DNA of 9,359 nucleotides from an uncultured archaeon (GTDB lineage: Archaea > Thermoproteota > Nitrososphaeria > Nitrososphaerales > CALBXV01), in the NCBI GenBank assembly GCA_937890045.1, contig CALBXV010000005.1, positions 1 to 9,359 on the forward strand. Direction: 5' to 3'. Under the pieces are notes generated by a model. It did no database searches. It saw nothing but the letters and a program-made list of their open reading frames with translations, and was not told the origin of the DNA. A program made the translations under genes and the position numbers. Positions 1 to 6,100 of this stretch are shown piece by piece (the first letter of the stretch is position 1; each line of letters begins with the position of its first letter).

Positions 1-218
1 TATTATGGCTGACTATTGTAGGAACTGCAATACTTCTTCCAAATACATTAGCAACAATCTATGGTATACCATTTTTACCACTAGACACAACAGGAGGAAA
101 CTGGATTTTGATAATAATATCCTTGGTGATGTCTGCAGTATTTGGAACTATGCTTGTTTACTTTTTTGTTAGGAAAATATGGAAACCTATAGAAGATAAT
201 AGAATAGAAATTACTTAA
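1..218 (+). CDS. CorA-like divalent cation transporter, C-terminal part (5' end outside window)
   Basis: Only the last 71 residues are present, read from base 3 to the TAA at 216-218. They show the CorA end pattern: a hydrophobic segment (about residues 1-18, with LLPNTLAT near its end), a short external loop starting YGIPFLP, a second hydrophobic segment beginning at Trp34 (to about residue 56), and a short basic tail (RKIWKP). In the CorA family the two helices form the pore of a homopentameric Mg2+/Co2+ channel in the cytoplasmic membrane, and the loop after helix 1 normally carries Gly-Met-Asn. Here the equivalent position reads Y-G-I-P, so the GMN filter is not conserved and the ion specificity cannot be assumed. 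The large cytoplasmic N-terminal domain is outside the window. Assignment rests on the TM-loop-TM layout and the TIYG motif; a more distant CorA-like membrane protein remains possible. Confidence 0.72.
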   Translation, partial: LWLTIVGTAILLPNTLATIYGIPFLPLDTTGGNWILIIISLVMSAVFGTMLVYFFVRKIWKPIEDNRIEIT

Positions 219-269
219 TAGTTTAATTGTGAACAGATGTAAATTAAACCCAATATCTCTAATATTTAA

Positions 270-290
270 CCCCTTTATTTCCATTGGAAC
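270..290 (-). repeat. ORB-like element 1 (best copy)
   Basis: Read on the minus strand it contains TTCCAATGGAAATAAAGGGG: the near-palindromic core TTCCANTGGAA followed by A-rich spacer and a G-string. This is the layout of the origin recognition boxes bound by Orc1/Cdc6 in Sulfolobus and euryarchaea. Comparison is with the consensus as I remember it. Confidence 0.6.
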
Positions 291-330
291 TTAATTTAAA
301 CTATTTTTTAGTGAACAATCATCATCTAGA

Positions 331-350
331 CCCCATTATTTCCATTGGAG
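331..350 (-). repeat. ORB-like element 2
   Basis: Minus-strand CTCCAATGGAAATAATGGGG. It shares the core and the terminal GGGG with element 1 at the same internal distance, and its core begins 61 bases after that of element 1. Confidence 0.58.
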
Positions 351-370
351 ATTTTTAATAGTAATTTAAT

Positions 371-390
371 CAATAATATTTCCATTAGAC
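371..390 (-). repeat. ORB-like element 3 (degenerate)
   Basis: Minus-strand GTCTAATGGAAATATTATTG. The TAATGGAAATA part is kept but one core base and the G-string are lost. It starts 40 bases after element 2 and has the same orientation. Confidence 0.4.
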
Positions 391-485
391 TGTGAACATA
401 ATGTGAATACATTCAATAATATTACTTGTCTCATTCTTTGTCATTATATTTTAACTCACTGGTTCACAACTTCACTATAATTATT

Positions 486-494
486 CTATATATT
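486..494 (+). promoter_or_regulatory. Putative TATA box of the winged-helix gene at 525
   Basis: TCTATATAT-like stretch centred about 35 bases before the ATG at 525, the usual archaeal spacing for a short or absent leader. In such AT-rich DNA similar strings are common, so support is positional. Confidence 0.35.
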
Positions 495-524
495 CAAATT
501 ACAAAGTAAAGTCAGTTTAGTAAA

Positions 525-920
525 ATGACTAAACGAAAGATAAAAATAGAATTCAATGATGGTGATGGTGGAAATTATTCCCTATCTTTAGATGGTTCTA
601 TATCACGTGACAAAGTTTTAAAGATTATAGATATGGTCGAACTAATTGATGGAAACGAAAATGATAATAATAAATTAAATTTATCAAAAGACACTTCTTT
701 TGGAAAAATATATGATCTTATTGAAAATAAGTTTCCACTTGGTTCATTTACATCAACAGATATCCTGGAAGCATATGAAGATGAATTCAATATAACTATT
801 AAATTAAGTACAATATCTACGTACTTATCAAGATTAGAACAAAAAAAATTATTAATAAGAGAATGGACAAATTCAGGATGGTTATATAGAAGAGTAAGGA
901 TAATGCCTATTCAGAGATAG
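525..920 (+). CDS. Small winged-helix DNA-binding-type protein
   Basis: 131 residues. The first ~55 residues (MTKRKIKIEF start, then an acidic Asn/Asp-rich stretch around GNENDNNK) look like a small extended domain plus linker. Residues ~58-125 read as a winged helix: KIYDLIENKF, FTSTDILEAYEDEF, then a probable recognition helix KLSTISTYLSRLEQKKLL and a wing REWTNSGWLYRRVR. The IS(T)YLSRLEQKGLI pattern is typical of archaeal wHTH regulators. ATG 525 is the first start after the candidate origin, with a TATA box at a sensible distance. The gene ends inside the 3' end of the opposing gene (14-base tail-to-tail overlap, 907-920). A role at the adjacent ORB-like sites or as a transcription factor are both open; I do not recognise a named family. 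Confidence 0.75.
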   Translation: MTKRKIKIEFNDGDGGNYSLSLDGSISRDKVLKIIDMVELIDGNENDNNKLNLSKDTSFGKIYDLIENKFPLGSFTSTDILEAYEDEFNITIKLSTISTYLSRLEQKKLLIREWTNSGWLYRRVRIMPIQR

Positions 921-1458
921 CATTATTTATATTCAATAATTTATAAACAAAAGGTTTTTTAGAATTATCTCTAATAATGTACCCTTCTACAAAAAGTTTA
1001 TTTAATAAACGCGAAGTATGTTCTCTCGTTTTATTTAATAAAAGCTGTAATTCATTAGCCGTATAATCTTTAAATGATAAATTCTCCAAAATTTTTTTTT
1101 CTGTCTCCGTAAGTAACAATTCTTTTTGTGATATATTTTGTTTTTGTGATATCATTCTTATTAATGGTTTATTATTAATATTATTTACTTTATTAATAAT
1201 TTTATTACTATTTAAATTAGAAAACTTATTCATTCTTAGATCAATAATATTTAATTTAACATCAAAATCTAAAAGTTTTTGATCTTGACTGTACAGTCTT
1301 TGTTTTAATTCATTTATTATTATTTGAATAATATTTTCAGACTCTTTTATTTCTTTATTTAATTTATTAATTTGAGATAAATAGTAAAATAAAACTAATA
1401 ACATTAGTATAAATATTATAATAGAAAATAACTGAAAATATATATCAATTAATATCAT
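907..1458 (-). CDS. Membrane-anchored winged-helix protein
   Basis: 183 residues with a clear three-part layout. Residues ~6-28 are strongly hydrophobic (QLFSIIIFILMLLVLFYYL), a single membrane anchor with a very short N-terminus. Residues ~29-75 are charged and heptad-like, probably a coiled coil, followed by an Asn/Lys/Ile-rich linker to about 110. Residues ~116-174 form a winged helix: LTETEKKILENL, YTANELQLLLN, a probable recognition helix KTREHTSRLLNKLFVEGYI and a wing ending KPFVYKL. This is the fold of MarR/ArsR-like regulators. Tethering a DNA-binding domain to the membrane suggests either a membrane-sensing regulator or an attachment of DNA to the membrane; neither is shown. The ATG at 1458 lies inside a run of palindromes (1452-1479), and a TATA-like box lies about 29 bases upstream, consistent with a leaderless mRNA. 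Confidence 0.75.
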   Translation of the reverse strand: MILIDIYFQLFSIIIFILMLLVLFYYLSQINKLNKEIKESENIIQIIINELKQRLYSQDQKLLDFDVKLNIIDLRMNKFSNLNSNKIINKVNNINNKPLIRMISQKQNISQKELLLTETEKKILENLSFKDYTANELQLLLNKTREHTSRLLNKLFVEGYIIRDNSKKPFVYKLLNINNAISE

Positions 1459-1479
1459 GATATATCATAATGATATCAT
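1452..1479. promoter_or_regulatory. Overlapping palindromes across the start of the membrane wHTH gene
   Basis: Three overlapping symmetrical elements: ATATCATGATAT (1452-1463, perfect), ATATCAT-A-ATGATAT (1462-1476) and ATGATATCAT (1470-1479, perfect). The start codon lies within the first. As the gene product has a winged helix, this is a natural candidate for an autoregulatory operator. AT-rich DNA makes short palindromes likely by chance, but the tandem arrangement is striking. Confidence 0.45.
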
Positions 1480-1481
1480 AT

Positions 1482-1493
1482 GTTATTATATCA
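1482..1493 (-). promoter_or_regulatory. Putative TATA box for the gene starting at 1458
   Basis: Minus-strand TGATATAATAAC, centred about 29 bases upstream of ATG 1458, matching archaeal TATA spacing for a leaderless transcript. Confidence 0.35.
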
Positions 1494-1533
1494 ACGTTTC
1501 TATAATTAATTTTATATAGTATATTTCAAATAG

Positions 1534-1929
1534 TTATTTTTTATTATATACATTAGTTAATGCATAAGAAAGTTGATCTAATATTGTAATTACATTTTCA
1601 TTAATTAATTTATTACCACTAATCTTTTTTAAAGTATCAGCAATTTTTATGAGATTAATTATATGATTTTTTTCAATAATAGAAAAATATTCTAAAGCAA
1701 TTATAGTAAATAATGAAATTTCAACATTTTTTTTTGCTTGTTTTAAAGTTCTATTAAAAGATCCTTTACTTACTACTCTATTATCCCTCTTTAATATCAT
1801 TTTATTTAAACTAATTTCTTGTTTATCTGCTATAGTTATTAATAAAGTATCTAATTGTACCTTTGATAACTTTATATTTTTCATTAAAAAATTTCCAATT
1901 TCATCATCTTGCAACATTTTTTCTAACAT
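1534..1929 (-). CDS. Small helical HTH-type protein, conserved-hypothetical style
   Basis: 131 residues, predicted mostly helical from composition. The middle (about residues 45-85) has the order helix, KRDNRVVSKGSFNRTLKQAKKNVE, then a hydrophobic helix ISLFTIIALEYFSII. The phrase VSKGSFNRTLKQAKKN resembles the recognition helix of small thaumarchaeal HTH proteins that I recall only as unnamed regulators. No membrane anchor, signal peptide or cysteine cluster is seen. ATG 1929 is used; an in-frame Met at residue 5 is an alternative. It is transcribed away from the Elf1-GGGPS-DP2 operon and in the same direction as the membrane wHTH gene, separated by 75 bases with a separate promoter-like region. 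A perfect 10-bp inverted repeat at 1949-1977 overlaps its promoter. Function unknown; DNA binding is inferred. Confidence 0.65.
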   Translation of the reverse strand: MLEKMLQDDEIGNFLMKNIKLSKVQLDTLLITIADKQEISLNKMILKRDNRVVSKGSFNRTLKQAKKNVEISLFTIIALEYFSIIEKNHIINLIKIADTLKKISGNKLINENVITILDQLSYALTNVYNKK

Positions 1930-1948
1930 ACACTACTTTATAATACAC

Positions 1949-1977
1949 TTATGTATAACAATAATGATTATACATAA
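1949..1977. promoter_or_regulatory. Perfect 10-bp inverted repeat in the promoter region before 1929
   Basis: TTATGTATAA (1949-1958) and TTATACATAA (1968-1977) are exact reverse complements separated by nine bases, so the half-sites are about two helical turns apart centre to centre. The element lies 20-48 bases upstream of ATG 1929, where TBP/TFB would bind, so a dimer bound here would repress. It lies in the divergent interval shared with the operon starting at 2118. Confidence 0.5.
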
Positions 1978-2089
1978 AGTTAAATAACATTAAAAAATAT
2001 TAAAAATATTTTATTAATATAAAGAATCTATTCATTATATATTATATTTTTATTGTTTTTATAATTAATCATTGATTTATTATACTACA

Positions 2090-2096
2090 ATATATA
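2090..2096 (+). promoter_or_regulatory. Putative TATA box of the Elf1-GGGPS-DP2 operon
   Basis: ATATATA centred 25 bases before ATG 2118. This spacing fits a leaderless transcript from 2118 and argues against the upstream in-frame ATG at 2097, which directly abuts the box. Confidence 0.4.
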
Positions 2097-2117
2097 ATGG
2101 TAATGATAGGGAATATA

Positions 2118-2354
2118 ATGGGAAGAAGAAAAAGAAAGACCATCAGAATTATAAAGAGAAAACTTCCAAAAGTATTTTGTTGTCCTGATTGTGGAATGTT
2201 TTCAATTAGAGTATTAATAGATGCAGAAACAGAATCAAAAATAGTATGTGGTAGTTGTGGATTAACTTGGAAAAAGGAAAATACAACAAAGAAACCAGAA
2301 GCAATAGATATCTATAATAAATTTATTGATGAATTTGTTTCAGCTAGAGGTTAA
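2118..2354 (+). CDS. Elf1-like zinc-ribbon transcription elongation factor
   Basis: 78 residues from ATG 2118. A very basic N-terminus (MGRRKRKTIRIIKRKLPK) leads into a zinc ribbon with Cys22-x2-Cys25 (CPDCG) and Cys44-x2-Cys47 (CGSCG), then WKKE and a short helical tail. Eukaryotic and archaeal Elf1 begin in the same way (MG-R/K-R-K...) and have the same two-knuckle spacing. Elf1 associates with RNA polymerase during elongation in the cytoplasm; archaeal members are known by homology. The frame opens earlier, with an ATG at 2097 that would add seven residues, but the family start and the TATA position favour 2118. First gene of a likely operon: its stop is seven bases before the GGGP synthase start. 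Other small zinc ribbons are an alternative identity. Confidence 0.8.
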   Translation: MGRRKRKTIRIIKRKLPKVFCCPDCGMFSIRVLIDAETESKIVCGSCGLTWKKENTTKKPEAIDIYNKFIDEFVSARG

Positions 2355-2361
2355 TTAGATA

Positions 2362-3108
2362 TTGATTGGAGTAACTGAAAAAAGATTATTAAATAATATA
2401 AAAAAGAATCAAACTATTTGTTTTGCTTTAATAGATTCTGAAGGTAAATCAAAGAAACAAACAATTAATACTGTAAAGAAGATTGATAAAGCTGGAATAC
2501 ATGGGATACTTATTGGTGGATCCACAGCAACTGATCAAAAAGAACTTGATATAATAACAGAATCAATTAAAGATATAACTTCTCTTCCAATAATTCTATT
2601 TCCAGGTAATATCACAGGAATATCACAGAGTGCAGATGCTATATTATTTAGCTCCTTACTTAATTCAGATAATCCATACTTCATTATTCAAGCTCAAATG
2701 CTGTCTGCACCAATAATTAAAAAATACAACCTTGAAGCTATTCCAATGGGATATATTGTTATAGGAAATGGTGGTACAATAGGATATATTGGAAATGCTA
2801 GAGGTATTCCTGTAGAAAAAGGAAATATTGCAGCAATGTATGCATTAGCAGCTCAATATATGGGAATGAGAGTTATTTATCTTGAAGCTGGGTCAGGTAT
2901 TAAGCAACATGTCCCTTTATTATTAATTAAAAAAGTAAGAAAAATATTTAATGGAATATTAATTGTAGGGGGAGGAATAAGATCAGCAGAAGTTGCAAAA
3001 AAGATATCTAATGCTGGAGCTGATATAATTGTTATTGGAACACTTATAGAAGAAAAAAATTTTCAGTATAAACTTAAAGAAATAGTAGATATACTTAAAC
3101 AAAAATAA
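2362..3108 (+). CDS. Geranylgeranylglyceryl phosphate synthase
   Basis: 248 residues, the normal length of the family. It joins sn-glycerol-1-phosphate to geranylgeranyl diphosphate (Mg2+-dependent prenyl transfer, modified TIM barrel), the first committed step of archaeal membrane lipids, in the cytoplasm or at the membrane surface. Recognisable stretches: ALIDSEGK (residues 22-29; most relatives have DPDK here), GILIGGST (48-55), LFPGN (79-83), ADAILFSSLLNSDNPYFI (91-108), YIVIGNGGTIGYIGNA (131-146), YLEAGSG (173-179) and the phosphate-binding VGGGIRS (202-208) with GADIIVIGT (219-227). The start is TTG 2362: an in-frame TAG at 2356 blocks extension, and the next ATG is at residue 113. The preceding gene ends seven bases upstream, so the two are surely co-transcribed; DP2 follows 40 bases later. 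The PcrB-type bacterial relatives are excluded by context. Confidence 0.93.
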   Translation: MIGVTEKRLLNNIKKNQTICFALIDSEGKSKKQTINTVKKIDKAGIHGILIGGSTATDQKELDIITESIKDITSLPIILFPGNITGISQSADAILFSSLLNSDNPYFIIQAQMLSAPIIKKYNLEAIPMGYIVIGNGGTIGYIGNARGIPVEKGNIAAMYALAAQYMGMRVIYLEAGSGIKQHVPLLLIKKVRKIFNGILIVGGGIRSAEVAKKISNAGADIIVIGTLIEEKNFQYKLKEIVDILKQK

Positions 3109-3136
3109 ATATTATGTTTAATAATAATTTTTATGA

Positions 3137-3155
3137 TGTGATATCATTGTGATAT
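3137..3155 (+). promoter_or_regulatory. TGTGATAT direct repeat over the DP2 start codon
   Basis: TGTGATAT occurs at 3137-3144 and 3148-3155, 11 bases apart (one helical turn); the second copy contains the GTG start of DP2. The first copy also opens a four-codon frame, GTG ATA TCA TTG TGA. This may be a protein site, an RNA feature or chance. Confidence 0.25.
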
Positions 3156-6100
3156 ATAATACTAATAAAACTATTAATAGAATAAATAAAATAACATCAT
3201 TCCCAAATCATTATCAACATTATAATAAAGAAATAATAAATAATCTTTATTCTGTACATGAAATAGCTAGTAATGCAAAGAAAAAGGGCTTTGATCCACT
3301 ATTAAATATTGAAACAGAGATTGCATTTGATTTAGCTGATAGAGTAGATAGACTGTTTCCTATTCCATTAGCTAAACGACTAAGAGAATTACTAAAAAAT
3401 AATAGACCAGAGTATGCAGCACTTCAATTAGCTGAAGAAGTTTCTCTTGGTAAATTTGGATATTTAGAAAGAAATGAATGCTTAGATTTAGGTGTAAGAG
3501 TTGGTCTTGCTGTAGTAACTGATGGTATCACTATATCACCAATTCAAGGAATTTCTTCAGTAGAGGAAAGAAAAAATGATGATGGTAGTAGCTATTTATC
3601 AGTAAGTTTTGCTGGACCTATTAGATCAGCTGGTGGGACTGAAGCAGCATTTACTCTCGTTATTGCTGATCATATTCGTAAAGTTTTAGGTTTAGATCAA
3701 TATAAAGTAAATAGCTATGATCAGGATGAAGTTGGCAGATTTATAGAAGAGCTTCGTATTTATGAGAGAGAGGTAAGTAATTTTCAATTTAAAGTATCTG
3801 ATAAAGATATTCAATATATGTTAACTCACATTCCAATTGAAATTAATGGAATAGAAACAGATCAGGTAGAAGTAATTGTACATCGTGGTCTTAGAAGAAT
3901 AAAAACAGATAAAGTAAGAGGAGGAGCTTTAAGAGTAATAAATGATGGTTTAATAGGTAGATCAAGAAAACTCTATAGTCTTATCAAGGTTCTTTCTATA
4001 ACCGGTTGGGATTGGCTTAAAGATTTAGAGGGTGGTTTACAACAGGATTCTGAAGAAACTCGAACAAAAACTTCCCATTTTCAGGATATAATATCTGGTA
4101 GACCAGTTCTTTCAATGCCAGATATAAAAGGTGGTTTTAGACTCCGTTATGGAAGATCATATAATACTGGTCTCTCAGCAATAGGAATTCATCCTGTAGT
4201 CCCTATCATTTTAGATCATGCAATTGTAGTAGGGACACAAGCTAAATTAAATATACCTGGAAAGGCAGGTATAATTACTTTCGTTAGTACTATTGAACCA
4301 CCTACTGTTTTATTAACTGATGGATCTTTTATCAAAGTTACTTCATCTGAAATTGCATTAAAAATAAGAAAAAAAATAGATAAAATAGTACATCTAGGTG
4401 ATGTATTAATCAATTATGGAGACTTCTTAGAAAATAGTACTAAATTATCTACATCTGGATATGTCGAAGAATGGTGGTCACAAGATCTTCTTATAGCAAT
4501 AAAAGAAAAATATGATAATATACAAAATTGTTCCGATAACATAAATATTAATAATAAAACTTTAAAGCAATTAATAGAATTTCCTTTAATTTCATTTCCA
4601 TCAATTCATGACGCTATAAAATTAAGTACTAAACTAAACATTCCACTACATCCTCATTATCTATATTACTGGAATAATGTAACTATTTCACATATATTAC
4701 AATTACGTAAAAAAATTAATATTAAATCATATGAGAAAGATAATTATATATTAACTTTAAATATTGATAATAAAATTAAAGACATTCTAGAAAATATAGG
4801 TATACCTCATAGAATAGAAAATAAATCATATATAATTGAAGGGAAAGATGCATATACAATTTTTATTACTCTTAATTTAAAATCCAAAAAAATTATTAAT
4901 ATTAAAGGAAAAAATGTAGAGGAATTATTATCAATAATATCAGGATTAATAATTAAAAATAAAAAATCTATTTTTGTCGGTATTCGTATGGGTAGACCAG
5001 AAAAAGCTAGCATGCGAAAGATGAGACCTCCTGTACATGTCTTATTTCCAATTGCAAATAATGGTGGAATAAGACGTGATATTATCAAAGCTAGTAAAAA
5101 TAATTCTTTAAAAATTGAAATAATTAATATTATATGTCCAAAATGTAAATCTTCTACTTTAGGAAGAACATGTTTTAAATGTGGAGAAAGAACAGTTATT
5201 TTAAAAACATGCCCAAGATGTAAAAGGATAACTGGAGAAAAAGTATGTAAATTATGTAAAATAAGTGGATTACCATATATATCAAAAAATTTTAATCTTA
5301 AGGAATCATTAAATTCTGCAATTAAGAAGATAGGATATTTACCAAAACCTCCATTAAAAGGTGTAAAAATATTAATGAGTAGTACACGAATAGCTGAACC
5401 ATTAGAAAAAGGTCTCTTACGAAGTAAATATAATTTATCTATTTACAGAGATGGAACAATAAGATTTGATACTACAAATGCACCTCTAACACATTTTAGA
5501 CCTAATCAAATTAATACATCTGTTGATGACTTGATAAAAAAAGGATATAAATTTGATATATATAATAAACCACTTAAAACAGACGATCAAATACTGGAAT
5601 TATTTGTCCAAGACATAATAATTCCAGAAACTGCAATAAAATGTTTACTAGATATATCCAAATTTATAGATGAATTATTAGTTAAATTTTATGATCTAAA
5701 TTCATATTATAACTTGGAAAAAAAGGAAGATCTATTTGGTCACTTAGTTGTAGGTCTTGCACCTCATACAAGTGTTGGAATTATTGGTAGAATAATAGGA
5801 TTTACAAGCTCACATGTTTGTTATGCTCATCCATTCTGGCATTCCTCTAAAAGGCGAGACTGTGATGGAGATGAAGATGCCATAATTCTTTTGTTAGATA
5901 TATTACTTAACTTTTCTAAAGAATATCTTCCTGCTCAAATAGGTGGACTTATGGATGCTCCACTTCTTATTCAACCAATAATTATCCCAAAAGAATTACA
6001 AAGACAAGCTCATAATATTGATATTATGGATAAATATCCATTAGATTTCTATAAGGCAACATTAAAAGAAATGTTACCAAATGAAATATCAAATTTTATG

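Larger units (their letters stand above)
219..524. other. Gene-free AT-rich region with ORB-like repeats; candidate replication origin
   Basis: This 306-base stretch lies between the CorA-like stop and the winged-helix gene at 525. I see no ORF of note. It contains three related elements in the same orientation (270-290, 331-350, 371-390) built on TTCCATTGGA or a variant, two of them with CCCC at the same end, as in archaeal origin recognition boxes read from the minus strand. Four GTGAAC hexamers (229, 311, 392, and inverted at 462) are interspersed. The rest is very AT-rich and could serve as an unwinding element. No orc1/cdc6 gene is in the window, so origin function is an inference from motif similarity only. 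Confidence 0.5.

Noticed and set aside
81..284. Minus-strand frame of 67 codons opposite the CorA-like end.
   Set aside because: Overlaps the transporter end and the ORB region, and its composition is not protein-like.
2097..2117. Earlier ATG for the Elf1-like gene.
   Set aside because: It directly abuts the TATA-like box, and homologs start MG-R/K-R-K as at 2118.
4216..5088. Minus-strand open frames of 65 and 93 codons inside the DP2 gene.
   Set aside because: They are shadows of a well-conserved polymerase gene, with no motif or promoter of their own.
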